This document shows positions 1 to 9,569 of a DNA stretch of 42,556 bases, piece by piece. A program made the translations under genes and the position numbers. The notes under the pieces are model-generated. The model did not search any database and was not told the origin of the DNA. It worked only from the letters and a program-made list of their open reading frames with translations. How positions within the stretch are numbered: the stretch's first letter is position 1; each line of letters starts with the position of its first letter. The DNA is from Hoeflea sp. (GTDB lineage Bacteria; Pseudomonadota; Alphaproteobacteria; Rhizobiales; Rhizobiaceae): assembly GCF_030682515.1 (NCBI RefSeq), contig NZ_JAUXOD010000074.1:1-42556 (forward strand), given 5' to 3'.

Positions 1-287
1 AGCCGCACACCAAGTTCAAGGCCGAAGCCTACATCCTGACCAAGGAAGAGGGTGGCCGTCACACGCCGTTCTTCACCAACTACCGTCCGCAGTTCTATTT
101 CCGCACGACGGACGTGACGGGCATCGTGACGCTGCCGGAAGTCACCGAAATGGTGATGCCGGGCGACAACATCTCGGCTGAAGTGTCGCTCATCGTGCCG
201 ATCGCGATGGAAGAAAAGCTGCGCTTCGCCATCCGCGAAGGCGGCCGCACCGTCGGCGCCGGCATCGTCGCTTCGATCATCGAATAA
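1..287 (+). CDS. tuf: Elongation factor Tu, C-terminal part (partial)
   Basis: Only the last 94 codons are present; reading starts at base 3 and ends with TAA at 285-287. EF-Tu carries aminoacyl-tRNA to the ribosome as a GTP complex. The visible part is domain [22 protein letters not shown], then the beta-strand segment with PGDN, and the family ending with [16 protein letters not shown]. The GTPase domain lies outside the window. It stands 71 bases upstream of rpsJ, the usual str/S10 junction. Alphaproteobacteria often carry two tuf copies, so this may be one of two. Identification is secure. Confidence 0.97.
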   Translation, partial: PHTKFKAEAYILTKEEGGRHTPFFTNYRPQFYFRTTDVTGIVTLPEVTEMVMPGDNISAEVSLIVPIAMEEKLRFAIREGGRTVGAGIVASIIE

Positions 288-358
288 CAAACTGGGTCAG
301 GGCGCATGGTCTGGTTGATCCAGGCCATGCGGTTCTCACACAAGCAAGGACAAGTCGA

Positions 359-667
359 ATGAACGGCCAGAACATCCGCATCCGCCTCAAGGCGTTTGAC
401 CACCGGATCCTTGACGCCTCCACGCGTGAAATCGTGTCGACGGCAAAACGGACCGGCGCAAGCGTCCGTGGCCCGGTGCCGCTGCCGACCCGGATCGAGA
501 AATTCACGGTCAACCGGTCGCCGCACATCGACAAGAAGAGCCGCGAACAGTTCGAAATGCGCACTCATAAGCGTTTGCTCGATATTGTTGATCCGACGCC
601 GCAAACGGTGGATGCGCTGATGAAGCTCGATCTTGCCGCAGGCGTTGATGTTGAAATCAAGCTTTAA
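359..667 (+). CDS. rpsJ: 30S ribosomal protein S10
   Basis: Encodes 102 residues, the normal length of S10, a head protein of the 30S subunit that also serves as NusE in antitermination. The sequence begins [19 protein letters not shown] and contains the typical loop segment [20 protein letters not shown]. An AAGGA lies about ten bases before the ATG and supports this start. It is the first gene of the S10 operon proper; a 78-base gap separates it from rplC. No deviation from the family is visible. Confidence 0.98.
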   Translation: MNGQNIRIRLKAFDHRILDASTREIVSTAKRTGASVRGPVPLPTRIEKFTVNRSPHIDKKSREQFEMRTHKRLLDIVDPTPQTVDALMKLDLAAGVDVEIKL

Positions 668-745
668 GGCTTAAGGCCTTGAAGGCAGGGAACGAGGCAT
701 GAAGGGGCAGGGCCCCGACAGGCTCATCTCAAGAGGAATGAACCG

Positions 746-1450
746 ATGCGTTCAGGTGTGATTGCACAAAAGTTGGGAATGACGCGGGTCTACAATGACG
801 CCGGCGAGCATGTCCCGGTAACCGTCCTGCGGTTGGAAAACTGCCAGGTGGTGGCCCAGCGTACCGAAGAGAAGAACGGCTACACCGCCGTCCAGCTCGG
901 CGCCGGCGTTGCCAAGGTTAAGAATACGTCCAAGGCCATGCGCGGAAACTTCGCCATCGCCAATGTCGAACCCAAGGCCAAGCTGGTCGAGTTCCGTGTG
1001 AGCTCGGACAATTTGATCGATGTGGGCGCCGAGATCACGGCCGAGCACTTTGTTGCCGGCCAGCTGGTCGACGTGTCCGGCGTCACGCAGGGCAAGGGCT
1101 TCGCCGGCGCCATGAAGCGTCACGGCTTCGGCGGTCTTCGCGCAACCCACGGCGTTTCGGTCTCGCACCGTTCGCACGGCTCGACCGGTTCCAACCAGGA
1201 TCCGGGCCGCGTCTGGAAGGGCAAAAAGATGGCCGGCCACATGGGCCAGACCCGCGTGACCACGCAGAATCTCGAGATTGTGTCGACCGATGCAGATCGC
1301 GGCCTGATCCTGATCAAGGGCGCGGTCCCGGGCTCCAAGGGAACCTGGATCGTCGTTCGCGACGCAATCAAGTCCGGCATCCCGGCTGATGCGCCTCTTC
1401 CTGCAGCGCTTCGCGCGGCAGCCACCGTATCGAATGAGGGAGCCGAATAA
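746..1450 (+). CDS. rplC: 50S ribosomal protein L3
   Basis: Encodes 234 residues. L3 binds 23S rRNA early in 50S assembly and reaches toward the peptidyl transferase centre. The signature stretch [20 protein letters not shown] is present; its Gln is the residue that PrmB methylates in the E. coli homologue, so methylation here is inferred. The start is supported by AAGAGGAA (731-738). The TAA overlaps the rplD ATG by one base (TAATG), which suggests translational coupling. A short Ala/Pro/Glu-rich tail after about residue 215 is normal for rhizobial L3. Confidence 0.98.
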   Translation: MRSGVIAQKLGMTRVYNDAGEHVPVTVLRLENCQVVAQRTEEKNGYTAVQLGAGVAKVKNTSKAMRGNFAIANVEPKAKLVEFRVSSDNLIDVGAEITAEHFVAGQLVDVSGVTQGKGFAGAMKRHGFGGLRATHGVSVSHRSHGSTGSNQDPGRVWKGKKMAGHMGQTRVTTQNLEIVSTDADRGLILIKGAVPGSKGTWIVVRDAIKSGIPADAPLPAALRAAATVSNEGAE

Positions 1451-2070
1451 TGGATCTCACCGTCACCACGCTTGAGGGCAAGGACGCAGGAAAGATTTCG
1501 CTTTCCGACGCGATCTTCGGCCTCGACCCGCGCCAGGACCTGATCCAGCGCATCGTGCGCTGGCAGCTCGCCAAGAAGCAGCAGGGCACCCACCAGGCGC
1601 TCGGCCGAGCCGACATCGCCCGCACCGGCGCCAAGATGTTCAAGCAGAAGGGCACCGGCCGCGCGCGTCACCACTCGGCTCGCGCTCCGCAGTTCCGCGG
1701 CGGCGGCCAGGCTCACGGCCCGGTTGTTCGCAGCCATGCCCATGACCTGCCCAAGAAGGTGCGGGCTCTGGCTCTGCGCCATGCGCTCTCCGCCAAGGCC
1801 AAGGCGTCCGACATCATTGTCGTGGACAATCTGACCGCGTCGGAAGCCAAGACCAAGGCGCTGACCGGTTCGCTGTCGAAGCTGGGCCTGACCAACGCGC
1901 TCTTCATCGGCGGCGCCGAGCTCGACAACAACTTCCGCCTTGCGGCCAAGAACATCCCGAACGTGGATGTGCTGCCGGTCCAGGGCATCAACGTCTACGA
2001 CATCCTGCGCCGCGGCAAGCTGGTCTTGTCCAAGGACGCGGTTGCTGCTCTGGAGGAGCGCTTCAAATGA
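1450..2070 (+). CDS. rplD: 50S ribosomal protein L4
   Basis: Encodes 206 residues. L4 lines the peptide exit tunnel and in E. coli also represses its own S10 operon. Visible family features are the N-terminal beta segment, the extended basic loop with [20 protein letters not shown] (about residues 63-82) and the C-terminal half with [14 protein letters not shown]. The start overlaps the rplC stop by one base and the end overlaps rplW by four (ATGA). Enterobacterial-style L4 autoregulation is not evident; no matching leader can be recognised here. Confidence 0.98.
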   Translation: MDLTVTTLEGKDAGKISLSDAIFGLDPRQDLIQRIVRWQLAKKQQGTHQALGRADIARTGAKMFKQKGTGRARHHSARAPQFRGGGQAHGPVVRSHAHDLPKKVRALALRHALSAKAKASDIIVVDNLTASEAKTKALTGSLSKLGLTNALFIGGAELDNNFRLAAKNIPNVDVLPVQGINVYDILRRGKLVLSKDAVAALEERFK

Positions 2071-2360
2071 CGGATCTTCGCCATTATGATGTGATCGTCT
2101 CTCCGGCGATCACCGAAAAGTCGACCCTGGTGTCGGAACAGAACCAGGTCGTCTTCAATGTCGCCCGGCGCGCCTCCAAGCCTGAAATCAAGGCCGCGGT
2201 CGAAGCGCTGTTCGGTGTCAAGGTGACAGCGGTCAACACGCTGCTGCGCAAGGGCAAGACCAAGCGCTTTCGCGGTATCGCCGGTCGCCAGTCGGATGTG
2301 AAAAAGGCGTATGTGACGCTTGCCGAAGGCCAGTCAATCGACGTCTCCACCGGTCTGTAA
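2067..2360 (+). CDS. rplW: 50S ribosomal protein L23
   Basis: Encodes 97 residues. L23 sits at the tunnel exit and is the docking site for trigger factor and SRP. The sequence starts [20 protein letters not shown] and has the family segment [20 protein letters not shown]. The ATG lies inside the last codons of rplD (four-base overlap), so re-initiation is the likely mode of translation. A 39-base gap follows before rplB. Length and sequence are ordinary. Confidence 0.98.
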   Translation: MTDLRHYDVIVSPAITEKSTLVSEQNQVVFNVARRASKPEIKAAVEALFGVKVTAVNTLLRKGKTKRFRGIAGRQSDVKKAYVTLAEGQSIDVSTGL

Positions 2361-2399
2361 GGATCGCGCGGGAATAAGCCCCCAAAAGGGAACAGGAAA

Positions 2400-3236
2400 A
2401 TGGCACTGAAAAGTTACAATCCGACGACCCCGAGCCAGCGACAGCTGGTCATCGTTGATCGTGCGGGTCTTCATCGCGGCAAGCCGGTCAAGTCCTTGAC
2501 CGAAGGTCTCCATTCCAAGGGCGGCCGCAACAATTATGGCCGGGTGACAGCCCAGTCGATCGGTGGCGGTCACAAGCGCACCTACCGCATGGTGGATTTC
2601 AAGCGTCGCAAGTTCGATGTCGAAGCCACCGTCGAGCGGATGGAGTACGACCCGAACCGCACCGCGTTCATCGCGCTGATCACCTATGCCGACGGCGAGA
2701 AGTCCTACATTCTCGCGCCGCAGCGCCTGACCGCCGGCGACAAGGTGATTTCGTCGGACAAGGCCGTGGACGTGAAGCCGGGCAATTGCATGCCGCTTCA
2801 GTTCATGCCGGTCGGCACGATCATCCACAACATCGAGATGAAGCCCGCCAAGGGCGGCCAGATCGCCCGTTCGGCTGGCGGCTACGCCCAGCTGGTCGGC
2901 CGCGACCAGGGCATGGCGATCCTTCGTCTCAACTCGGGTGAGCAGCGCCTGGTGCAGGGCGCCTGCCTTGCCACGGTTGGCGCGGTGTCGAACCCGGACC
3001 ACATGAACATCAACGACGGCAAGGCCGGTCGTTCGCGCTGGAAGGGCAAACGCCCCCATGTCCGCGGCGTGGCCATGAACCCCGTCGATCACCCCCATGG
3101 CGGCGGCGAAGGCCGCACATCGGGCGGCCGTCACCCGGTCAGCCCCTGGGGCAAGCCAACCAAGGGCAAGCGCACGCGCTCGAACAAGTCGACCGACAAG
3201 TTCATCATGCGCTCGCGCCACCAGCGTAAGAAATAA
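2400..3236 (+). CDS. rplB: 50S ribosomal protein L2
   Basis: Encodes 278 residues. L2 is a core protein next to the peptidyl transferase centre and contacts both subunits. The conserved C-terminal region with [18 protein letters not shown] (about residues 224-241) is intact, including the His implicated in subunit association. The start follows GGGAACAGGAAA, a good ribosome binding site. The gene is 15 bases ahead of rpsS and is normal in length for alphaproteobacteria. Confidence 0.98.
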   Translation: MALKSYNPTTPSQRQLVIVDRAGLHRGKPVKSLTEGLHSKGGRNNYGRVTAQSIGGGHKRTYRMVDFKRRKFDVEATVERMEYDPNRTAFIALITYADGEKSYILAPQRLTAGDKVISSDKAVDVKPGNCMPLQFMPVGTIIHNIEMKPAKGGQIARSAGGYAQLVGRDQGMAILRLNSGEQRLVQGACLATVGAVSNPDHMNINDGKAGRSRWKGKRPHVRGVAMNPVDHPHGGGEGRTSGGRHPVSPWGKPTKGKRTRSNKSTDKFIMRSRHQRKK

Positions 3237-3251
3237 GAGAGGAAGTCTCCA

Positions 3252-3530
3252 ATGGCTCGTTCAGTTTGGAAAGGTCCGTTTGTTGACGGCTATCTTCTCA
3301 AGAAGGCTGAGAAGGTGCGCGAAGGCGGCCGCAGTGAAGTTATCAAGACCTGGAGCCGCCGCTCCACGATCATGCCGCAGTTTGTCGGCCTGACCTTCGG
3401 CGTCTACAACGGAAGCAAGCACATTCCGGTCAATGTGTCCGAGGACATGGTTGGCCAGAAGTTTGGCGAATATTCCCCGACGCGGACCTATTATGGCCAC
3501 GGCGCCGACAAGAAAGCGAAGAGGAAGTAA
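3252..3530 (+). CDS. rpsS: 30S ribosomal protein S19
   Basis: Encodes 92 residues. S19 forms a heterodimer with S13 in the 30S head and contacts the A-site region. It starts [20 protein letters not shown] and carries the family core [20 protein letters not shown] and the end segment [28 protein letters not shown] precedes the ATG. Only two bases separate its stop from rplV, so the two are probably translated together. Confidence 0.98.
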   Translation: MARSVWKGPFVDGYLLKKAEKVREGGRSEVIKTWSRRSTIMPQFVGLTFGVYNGSKHIPVNVSEDMVGQKFGEYSPTRTYYGHGADKKAKRK

Positions 3531-3532
3531 TC

Positions 3533-3922
3533 ATGGGCAAGGCAAAAACCGAACGCCGGCTCAAGGGTAACGAAGCGCAGGCAATCGCCCGCACCATTCG
3601 TATCAGCCCGCAGAAGCTCAACCTGGTCGCGGCCCTGATCCGCGGCAAGAAGGTTGACCGTGCGCTGGCTGAGCTTGAGTTTTCGCGAAAGCGCATCGCT
3701 TCGACCGTCAAGAAGACGCTTGAATCGGCGATCGCAAACGCCGAGAACAACCACGATCTCGATGTCGATTCGCTGATCGTTGCCGAGGCATTTGTCGGCA
3801 AGTCCATCGTCATGAAGCGTTTTCATGCCCGTGGCCGCGGTCGGTCCTCGCGCATCGAAAAGCCTTTCGCGCACCTGACCATCGTCGTGCGTGAAGTGGA
3901 AGCCACAGGGGAGGCCGCGTAA
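3533..3922 (+). CDS. rplV: 50S ribosomal protein L22
   Basis: Encodes 129 residues. L22 has a globular surface domain and a long beta-hairpin that narrows the nascent-peptide tunnel. The hairpin tip lies around [20 protein letters not shown] (residues 95-114). The N-terminal helix region with [20 protein letters not shown] is typical. The gene sits two bases after rpsS and overlaps rpsC by one base (TAATG). Nothing unusual is visible. Confidence 0.98.
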   Translation: MGKAKTERRLKGNEAQAIARTIRISPQKLNLVAALIRGKKVDRALAELEFSRKRIASTVKKTLESAIANAENNHDLDVDSLIVAEAFVGKSIVMKRFHARGRGRSSRIEKPFAHLTIVVREVEATGEAA

Positions 3923-4626
3923 TGGGTCAGAAAATCAATCCGATCGGTTTCCGCCTCGGCATTAACCGCACCTGGGACAGCCGTTGGTTCGCCGACAATG
4001 CCGAATATGGCAAGCTGCTGCACGAAGACCTGAAGATCCGCGCCTATCTGCTCAACGAGCTCAAGCAGGCCGGCATCTCCAAGGTCGTCATCGAGCGTCC
4101 GCACAAGAAGTGCCGCGTCAGCATCCACGCTGCCCGTCCTGGCCTGATCATCGGCAAGAAGGGCGCGGACATCGAGAAGCTGCGCAAGAAGCTTGGCGAG
4201 ATGACCCAGTCGGAAACGCACCTGAACATCATCGAAGTGCGCAAGCCGGAAGTCGATGCTGTTCTGGTGGCCCAGTCGATCGCCCAGCAGCTGGAGCGCC
4301 GCATCGCGTTCCGCCGCGCCATGAAGCGTTCGGTCCAGTCGGCCATGCGTCTTGGCGCCGAAGGCATCAAGATCACCTGCGGCGGCCGTCTGGGCGGCGC
4401 AGAAATCGCGCGGACGGAATGGTACCGCGAGGGCCGGGTTCCGCTTCACACGCTGCGCGCCGATATCGATTACGGGACGGCGGAAGCCAAGACCGCGTAT
4501 GGACTTTGCGGCGTCAAGGTCTGGATCTTCAAGGGCGAAATCCTTGAGCATGATCCAATGGCGTCTGAACGGCGTGCGACTGAAGGCGACGCATCGGGCG
4601 GCAATCGCCGGCGCGAAAACGCCTGA
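3922..4626 (+). CDS. rpsC: 30S ribosomal protein S3
   Basis: Encodes 234 residues. S3 forms part of the mRNA entry tunnel and has helicase-associated basic residues. The type II KH domain is visible around [20 protein letters not shown] (residues 74-93, with the GKKG loop). The C-terminal domain carries [20 protein letters not shown]. The final ~20 residues are a divergent, Asn/Arg-rich tail, as is usual. The ATG overlaps the rplV stop by one base, and 34 bases separate it from rplP. Confidence 0.98.
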   Translation: MGQKINPIGFRLGINRTWDSRWFADNAEYGKLLHEDLKIRAYLLNELKQAGISKVVIERPHKKCRVSIHAARPGLIIGKKGADIEKLRKKLGEMTQSETHLNIIEVRKPEVDAVLVAQSIAQQLERRIAFRRAMKRSVQSAMRLGAEGIKITCGGRLGGAEIARTEWYREGRVPLHTLRADIDYGTAEAKTAYGLCGVKVWIFKGEILEHDPMASERRATEGDASGGNRRRENA

Positions 4627-4660
4627 TTTTGCGCCAGCAGACAATTCGGAGAATTAGACA

Positions 4661-5074
4661 ATGTTGCAGCCAAAGCGTACCAAGTACCGCAAGCAGTTCA
4701 AGGGCCGCATCAAGGGAGTCGCCAAGGGCGGTTCTGACTTGAATTTCGGCGCCTTCGGCTTGAAGGCACAAGAGCCTGACCGCGTCAACGCGCGTCAGAT
4801 CGAAGCTGCCCGCCGGGCCATCACGCGTCACATGAAGCGTGCAGGCCGCGTGTGGATCCGCATCTTCCCGGATGTTCCTGTCACCTCCAAGCCGACGGAA
4901 GTCCGCATGGGTAAGGGCAAGGGCTCGGTGGATTACTGGGCTGCAAAGGTCAAGCCCGGTCGGATCATGTTCGAAATTGACGGCGTCAGCGAAGAGCTCG
5001 CCCGTGAAGCCCTGCGCCTCGGCGCGGCCAAGCTCTCGGTCAAGACGCGCTTCGTACAGCGCATCGCAGAGTAA
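4661..5074 (+). CDS. rplP: 50S ribosomal protein L16
   Basis: Encodes 137 residues. L16 binds near the A-site tRNA and helps shape the peptidyl transferase centre. It begins [19 protein letters not shown] and has the conserved segment [20 protein letters not shown] (about residues 83-102). CGGAGAATT upstream is the ribosome binding site. It is followed 11 bases later by rpmC, the usual L16-L29 pair. Confidence 0.98.
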   Translation: MLQPKRTKYRKQFKGRIKGVAKGGSDLNFGAFGLKAQEPDRVNARQIEAARRAITRHMKRAGRVWIRIFPDVPVTSKPTEVRMGKGKGSVDYWAAKVKPGRIMFEIDGVSEELAREALRLGAAKLSVKTRFVQRIAE

Positions 5075-5085
5075 GGAGACGGATC

Positions 5086-5283
5086 ATGAAAGCCGCAGAT
5101 GTTCGCGCCTTGAGCGTCGACCAACTCAATGACGAGCTTGCCAAGCTGAAGAAAGAGCAGTTCAACCTGCGTTTCCAGGGCGCCACCGGCCAGCTCGAAA
5201 AGACGTCGCGCGTTCAGGAAGTCCGCCGCGATATCGCCCGCATCAAGACTATTGCCCGCCAGAAGGCGGCATCCAAGGCCTAA
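5086..5283 (+). CDS. rpmC: 50S ribosomal protein L29
   Basis: Encodes 65 residues forming two helices, as in all L29 proteins, which sit beside L23 at the tunnel exit. It begins [20 protein letters not shown] and has the conserved [20 protein letters not shown] segment. AAGGAGA precedes the ATG by about eight bases. It lies between rplP (11-base gap) and rpsQ (13-base gap) and is therefore well inside the operon. Confidence 0.97.
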   Translation: MKAADVRALSVDQLNDELAKLKKEQFNLRFQGATGQLEKTSRVQEVRRDIARIKTIARQKAASKA

Positions 5284-5296
5284 GGACCGAAGAAAA

Positions 5297-5536
5297 ATGC
5301 CAAAACGCATTCTGCAGGGCACTGTTGTCAGTGACAAGAACGAGAAGACCGTGGTCGTCCGCGTGGAACGCCGTTTCGCGCATCCGGTCATGCAAAAGAT
5401 TGTCCGTCGCACCAAGAACTACAAGGCGCATGACGAGAACAATCAGTACAAGGTGGGCGACGAGGTTTCCATTCAGGAATGCGCGCCCATTTCCAAGGAC
5501 AAGTGCTGGACCGTCGTTGCGGCTGTCCAGGCCTAA
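5297..5536 (+). CDS. rpsQ: 30S ribosomal protein S17
   Basis: Encodes 79 residues. S17 is a primary 16S rRNA binder with an OB fold. It starts [20 protein letters not shown] and contains [20 protein letters not shown]. An upstream in-frame ATG at 5252 lies inside rpmC and would add 15 residues foreign to S17. The ATG at 5297, preceded by AAGGACCGAAGAA, is therefore chosen. This is the last gene before the unusually long gap to rplN. Confidence 0.97.
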   Translation: MPKRILQGTVVSDKNEKTVVVRVERRFAHPVMQKIVRRTKNYKAHDENNQYKVGDEVSIQECAPISKDKCWTVVAAVQA

Positions 5537-5770
5537 TGAATTGATTTGAGGCGAGGGGCCACTTGCACCTTGCCGAGAATCCTGTATGAAGCAGGCCATT
5601 GGCACGGAACGCCCCGGTAGCGGGCGTTCTTCTGCTTTCAGCGCACGGAAGGTCCCCTCGGGGAAACCACCTTGGCAACATCCTTCCCGCGCAAGAAGTA
5701 TTGACTCATAAGCTGGCATAGGGGGCCTTTGCGCCCAACCGTGCCGGTCACAACAAGAAGGCGGCCTGAT
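5537..5770 (+). promoter_or_regulatory. rpsQ-rplN gap: candidate terminator plus internal promoter region
   Basis: There are 234 bases without a plausible gene between rpsQ and rplN, while most neighbouring gaps in the S10 and spc units are under 50. The stretch holds a perfect 8-bp hairpin at 5607-5629 (listed separately), a second small hairpin (CCCC-TC-GGGG, 5654-5663), a TTGCAC-N16-TATGAA pair at 5563-5590 and an isolated TTGACT at 5701-5706. No convincing -10 follows the last of these at 17-18 bases. I infer a processing or re-initiation point separating S10 from spc transcription; the exact promoter is uncertain. Confidence 0.45.
5607..5639 (+). terminator. Terminator- or attenuator-like hairpin after rpsQ
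   Basis: GAACGCCC (5607-5614) pairs perfectly with GGGCGTTC (5622-5629) across a seven-base loop. The stem is followed by TTCTGCTTTC, a pyrimidine-rich but interrupted tail. It is weaker than the terminators after rplO and rplQ, so partial termination or an RNA-processing role is as likely as full termination. Confidence 0.5.
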
Positions 5771-6139
5771 ATGATTCAGATGCAGACAAACCTCGACGTC
5801 GCGGATAACTCCGGCGCCCGTCGTGTCATGTGCATCAAGGTTCTGGGCGGTTCCAAGCGGAAATATGCTTCCATCGGCGACATCATCGTTGTCTCGATCA
5901 AGGAAGCCATTCCGCGCGGCCGCGTCAAGAAGGGTGATGTGATGAAGGCGGTTGTCGTTCGTACAGCCAAGGACATTCGCCGCGCCGATGGCAGCGTGAT
6001 CCGGTTCGACCGGAATGCCGCCGTCCTGATCGACAACAAGAAAGAGCCGATCGGCACCCGCATCTTCGGACCGGTTCCGCGCGAATTGCGCGCCAAGAGC
6101 CACATGAAGATCATCTCGCTGGCTCCCGAAGTGCTGTAA
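5771..6139 (+). CDS. rplN: 50S ribosomal protein L14
   Basis: Encodes 122 residues, the exact common length of L14, which binds 23S rRNA and forms an intersubunit bridge. It begins [20 protein letters not shown] and carries the signature around [20 protein letters not shown]. An in-frame ATG at 5729 would add 14 residues not found in the family; the ATG at 5771 follows AAGAAGGCGGCC. It is the first gene of the spc operon after the long gap. Confidence 0.97.
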   Translation: MIQMQTNLDVADNSGARRVMCIKVLGGSKRKYASIGDIIVVSIKEAIPRGRVKKGDVMKAVVVRTAKDIRRADGSVIRFDRNAAVLIDNKKEPIGTRIFGPVPRELRAKSHMKIISLAPEVL

Positions 6140-6150
6140 GGAACGAACCG

Positions 6151-6462
6151 ATGCAAAAGATCCGCAAAGGCGACAAGGTCGTCGTTCTTACCGGCAAGGA
6201 CAAGGGCCGTACCGGCGAAGTCCTGGCTGTGATGCCGAAGGAAGACCGTGCGGTTGTCCGTGGGCTCAATATGGTCAAGCGCCACCAGCGCCAGACCCAG
6301 ACCCAGGAAGCCGGCATTATCAACAAGGAAGCCTCGCTTCACCTCTCCAACCTCGCGGTTGCCGATCCCAAGGACGGCAAGCCGACCCGCGTCGGCTTCC
6401 GCATCGAGGGCGATAAGAAGGTGCGCGTGGCCAAGCGTTCGGGAGTGGTCATCGATGGCTGA
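6151..6462 (+). CDS. rplX: 50S ribosomal protein L24
   Basis: Encodes 103 residues. L24 is an assembly initiator of the 50S subunit. The KOW motif is visible at the N-terminus ([20 protein letters not shown], about residues 4-23), followed by [20 protein letters not shown]. The end overlaps the rplE start by eight bases in another frame, a longer overlap than elsewhere in the operon and consistent with coupled translation. Confidence 0.97.
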   Translation: MQKIRKGDKVVVLTGKDKGRTGEVLAVMPKEDRAVVRGLNMVKRHQRQTQTQEAGIINKEASLHLSNLAVADPKDGKPTRVGFRIEGDKKVRVAKRSGVVIDG

Positions 6463-7012
6463 CGCAAAATACGAGCCCAGGCTCAAGCAGGACTACAACG
6501 AGCGCATCCGCAAGGCCATGCAGGACCAGTTCGCCTACGCGAACGAAATGCAGATCCCGCGCATGGACAAGATCGTGATCAACATGGGTGTTGGCGAAGC
6601 CACCGCCGATTCCAAGAAGCCCGCCATTGCGGCTGAGGATCTTGCGGCGATCGCCGGCCAGAAGCCGGTCATCACCCGCGCCCGTACCTCGATCGCCGGT
6701 TTCAAGCTGCGTGAAATGATGCCGATCGGCGCCAAGGTCACGCTGCGCGGCACCCGCATGTATGAATTCATGGACCGCCTGATCACCATCGCGCTTCCGC
6801 GCGTGCGTGACTTTCGCGGCCTGAACCCGAAGAGCTTTGACGGCCGCGGCAACTTCGCCATGGGCATCAAGGAGCACATCGTGTTTCCGGAGGTCAACTA
6901 CGACAAGGTTGACCAGATCTGGGGCATGGACATCATCGTTTGCACGACGGCGCCGACGGATGACGAAGCCCGGGCTCTCCTGAAAGAGTTCAACTTCCCC
7001 TTCCGCCAGTAA
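6455..7012 (+). CDS. rplE: 50S ribosomal protein L5
   Basis: Encodes 185 residues. L5 binds 5S rRNA and contacts P-site tRNA. It starts [20 protein letters not shown] and contains [20 protein letters not shown] and the C-terminal [19 protein letters not shown]. The reading frame is open much further upstream, but that extension would lie inside rplX and has no L5 similarity. The ATG at 6455 overlaps the last eight bases of rplX. Confidence 0.97.
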   Translation: MADAKYEPRLKQDYNERIRKAMQDQFAYANEMQIPRMDKIVINMGVGEATADSKKPAIAAEDLAAIAGQKPVITRARTSIAGFKLREMMPIGAKVTLRGTRMYEFMDRLITIALPRVRDFRGLNPKSFDGRGNFAMGIKEHIVFPEVNYDKVDQIWGMDIIVCTTAPTDDEARALLKEFNFPFRQ

Positions 7013-7045
7013 TCGTAACGGCATTCGTAAAAAGGATAACTGATC

Positions 7046-7351
7046 ATGGCGAAAGTCAGCGCAATCGAAAAGAACCAGCGCCGCCGTAAACTGGTCGCTC
7101 GCGACGCTTCCAAGCGCGCCGCACTCAAGGCGATCACGCAAAACCAGGAGCTTCCCATCGAGGAACGCTTCCGTGCAACCCTGAAGCTGGCCGAGATGCC
7201 GCGCAACGGGGCCAAGGTCCGTATTCGCAACCGCTGCCAGGTGACCGGCCGTCCGCGTGCGTATTATCGCAAGCTCGGCATGTCGCGTATCGCATTGCGT
7301 GATCTCGGGTCCATGGCCAAGGTGCCTGGCCTGGTCAAGTCCAGCTGGTAA
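7046..7351 (+). CDS. rpsN: 30S ribosomal protein S14 (long, zinc-free type)
   Basis: Encodes 101 residues. This is the long form without the two CxxC zinc pairs of the short type; the C-terminal signature [20 protein letters not shown] (about residues 57-76) is present. S14 is a late-binding head protein next to S3 and S10. AAAAGGATAAC lies just before the ATG. Since it lacks the zinc ribbon, it should not respond directly to zinc depletion. Confidence 0.97.
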   Translation: MAKVSAIEKNQRRRKLVARDASKRAALKAITQNQELPIEERFRATLKLAEMPRNGAKVRIRNRCQVTGRPRAYYRKLGMSRIALRDLGSMAKVPGLVKSSW

Positions 7352-7363
7352 GGAGCGCGAAAT

Positions 7364-7762
7364 ATGGCAATGACTGATCCACTGGGCGATATGCTCACAC
7401 GCATCCGCAACGGCGTTGCTCGCCGCAAGTCGTCCGTGTCCACGCCGGCTTCGAAGCTGCGCGCCCGCGTTCTCGACGTGCTGCAGGCCGAAGGCTACAT
7501 CCGCGGATACACCGAAGTGGCGTATGACAATGGCAAGGCGGAACTGAGCATCGAGCTCAAGTACCATGAAGGCGCACCGGTGATCCGTGAGATCGCCCGC
7601 GTTTCCAAGCCCGGCCGGCGTGTCTACGTCTCCGTGAAATCCATTCCGCAGGTCGCCAACGGCCTCGGCATCACGATCCTTTCGACTCCGAAGGGCGTTT
7701 TGGCCGATCACGTTGCGCGCGAGCACAATGTTGGTGGCGAGGTTCTCTGCTCGATCTTCTGA
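7364..7762 (+). CDS. rpsH: 30S ribosomal protein S8
   Basis: Encodes 132 residues. S8 binds the central domain of 16S rRNA; in E. coli it also represses the spc operon by binding the L5 region of its mRNA. The start [20 protein letters not shown] and the end segment [20 protein letters not shown] are characteristic. AAGGAGCG precedes the ATG. Whether spc autoregulation by S8 exists here cannot be judged from sequence alone. Confidence 0.98.
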   Translation: MAMTDPLGDMLTRIRNGVARRKSSVSTPASKLRARVLDVLQAEGYIRGYTEVAYDNGKAELSIELKYHEGAPVIREIARVSKPGRRVYVSVKSIPQVANGLGITILSTPKGVLADHVAREHNVGGEVLCSIF

Positions 7763-7800
7763 TCAGGCAGGATCTCCAACTCGAACAGACAGGTTGAACA

Positions 7801-8334
7801 ATGTCTCGTATCGGTAAAAAGCCCGTCCCGGTTCCGGCCGGCGTCACAGCGACTATCGACGGCCAGAAAGTGGTCGCCAAGGGTCCCAAGGGTGAACTGA
7901 GCTTCGTTGCAAACGACGAAGTCTCGATCAAGCTCGAAGACAATTCGGTCGTGGTCACCCCCATCGACAACTCCAAGGGCGCGCGCTCCAAGTGGGGCAT
8001 GTCGCGCACCATGATCTCCAACATCCTGACCGGGGTGAAGGATGGCTACGAGCGCAAGCTCGAAATCAACGGCGTTGGTTATCGCGCGGCCATGCAGGGC
8101 CGCAATCTCCAGCTCGCCCTTGGCTTCAGCCATGATGTCGTCTATCAGCCGCCGGAAGGCGTCAGCATTGCTTGCCCGAAGCCGACGGAAATCGTCATCA
8201 CCGGGATCGACAAGCAGGTGCTCGGCCAGGTGGCTTCCGAGATCCGCGGCTATCGCGGTCCGGAGCCCTACAAGGGCAAGGGCGTGAAGTATGCTGAAGA
8301 GCGGATTGTCCGCAAAGAAGGCAAGAAGAAGTAA
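7801..8334 (+). CDS. rplF: 50S ribosomal protein L6
   Basis: Encodes 177 residues with the two tandem alpha/beta repeats of L6, which sits near the sarcin-ricin loop. It starts [20 protein letters not shown] and ends with the conserved [20 protein letters not shown] segment. The gap to rpsH is 38 bases and to rplR 12 bases. Length and order are standard. Confidence 0.98.
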   Translation: MSRIGKKPVPVPAGVTATIDGQKVVAKGPKGELSFVANDEVSIKLEDNSVVVTPIDNSKGARSKWGMSRTMISNILTGVKDGYERKLEINGVGYRAAMQGRNLQLALGFSHDVVYQPPEGVSIACPKPTEIVITGIDKQVLGQVASEIRGYRGPEPYKGKGVKYAEERIVRKEGKKK

Positions 8335-8346
8335 GGAAGACGCGAA

Positions 8347-8709
8347 ATGGCTAGCAGGAAACAATCCCTTACGCGTCGGTCCGATCGTGTCCGCCGCCAT
8401 CTTAAAGCGGTGGCCAACGGCCGTCCGCGCCTGTCGGTTCATCGCTCGTCGAAGAACATCTATGCGCAGATCATCGATGACGCCGCAGGCCGTACGCTTG
8501 TTGCAGCATCGACGCTTGACGCCGGCCTTCGTGGCGGACTCAAGACCGGCGCTGATGTCTCCGCCGCAGCTGCGGTTGGCAAGTTGATTGCCGAGCGTGC
8601 GACCGAGGCGGGCGTCACGGACGTGGTTTTTGACCGCGGCGCTTTCATCTATCACGGCCGCATCAAGGCCCTCGCCGAAGCAGCCCGCGAAGGCGGTCTC
8701 AGCTTCTAA
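8347..8709 (+). CDS. rplR: 50S ribosomal protein L18
   Basis: Encodes 120 residues. L18 binds 5S rRNA and brings it to the large subunit together with L5. It starts with a basic tail, [20 protein letters not shown], and has the family segments [19 protein letters not shown] and [34 protein letters not shown] precedes the ATG. It lies between rplF and rpsE as in all spc operons. Confidence 0.98.
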   Translation: MASRKQSLTRRSDRVRRHLKAVANGRPRLSVHRSSKNIYAQIIDDAAGRTLVAASTLDAGLRGGLKTGADVSAAAAVGKLIAERATEAGVTDVVFDRGAFIYHGRIKALAEAAREGGLSF

Positions 8710-8753
8710 GTCAACCAGCCGATTGATTCCGGAAAAGAATAAGGAAAAGGACA

Positions 8754-9314
8754 ATGGCCAAGGAAGGTCGCCGCGAAAATCGCGGCAGGGAAGAAGAGCG
8801 CGACAGCGAATTCGTCGACAAGCTCGTACACATCAACCGCGTCGCCAAGGTCGTCAAGGGTGGCCGTCGCTTCGGTTTCGCAGCCCTGGTGGTTGTTGGA
8901 GACCAGAAGGGTCGCGTTGGCTTCGGTCACGGCAAGGCGCGCGAAGTGCCGGAAGCAATCCGCAAGGCCACTGAATCGGCCAAGCGCGATCTGATTTTCG
9001 TGCCGCTGCGCTCCGGCCGGACCCTGCACCATGATGTGCATGGCCGTCACGGCGCCGGCAAGGTGCTTCTGCGTGCCGCTAAGCCCGGTACCGGCATCAT
9101 CGCCGGTGGTCCGATGCGCGCCGTGTTCGAAACGCTCGGCATGCAGGATGTCGTGGCCAAGTCGACGGGTTCCTCGAACCCCTACAACATGGTCCGCGCA
9201 ACCTTTGACGCACTCAGGAACCAGGTCCACCCCAAGGACATCGCTTCCCAGCGCGGCATGAAGTACTCCACGCTCCAGGAACGCCGCGGAGTTTCCGCCG
9301 GCGCCGAAGAGTAA
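8754..9314 (+). CDS. rpsE: 30S ribosomal protein S5
   Basis: Encodes 186 residues. S5 acts in decoding fidelity and lines the mRNA entry. The N-terminal double-stranded RNA-binding-like domain contains [20 protein letters not shown] (about residues 47-66). The C-terminal domain carries [20 protein letters not shown]. An AAGGAAAAGGACA lies directly upstream of the start. The gene is followed by rpmD after 38 bases. Confidence 0.98.
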   Translation: MAKEGRRENRGREEERDSEFVDKLVHINRVAKVVKGGRRFGFAALVVVGDQKGRVGFGHGKAREVPEAIRKATESAKRDLIFVPLRSGRTLHHDVHGRHGAGKVLLRAAKPGTGIIAGGPMRAVFETLGMQDVVAKSTGSSNPYNMVRATFDALRNQVHPKDIASQRGMKYSTLQERRGVSAGAEE

Positions 9315-9352
9315 TCGGGCGTCCGCCTTATTCGTATTAGGGAGCCAAGATC

Positions 9353-9553
9353 ATGGCTGACAATAAAAAGGGCAAGACGGTCACCGTCGAACAGATCGGC
9401 AGCCCGATTCGCCGTCCGAACGTCCAGCGCCAGACGCTGATCGGTTTGGGCCTCAACAAGATGCACCGCCGCCGGACCATCGAGGACACTCCGTCCGTTC
9501 GTGGCATGATCCGTTCGGTCAGCCACCTCGTTCGCGTCGTCGACGAGCAGTGA
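9353..9553 (+). CDS. rpmD: 50S ribosomal protein L30
   Basis: Encodes 66 residues, the usual size for L30. The segment [20 protein letters not shown] and the following [20 protein letters not shown] are typical. TAGGGAGCCAAG precedes the ATG. L30 is absent from some bacterial lineages; its presence between rpsE and rplO is the standard spc arrangement. Confidence 0.97.
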   Translation: MADNKKGKTVTVEQIGSPIRRPNVQRQTLIGLGLNKMHRRRTIEDTPSVRGMIRSVSHLVRVVDEQ

Positions 9554-9569
9554 GTGGGAGTGAACTGTC

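Noticed and set aside
699-761. 21-codon frame overlapping the rplC start, possible upstream peptide
   Set aside because: Its GAGG is only one base from the ATG and the rplC start has its own proper ribosome binding site at 731-738.
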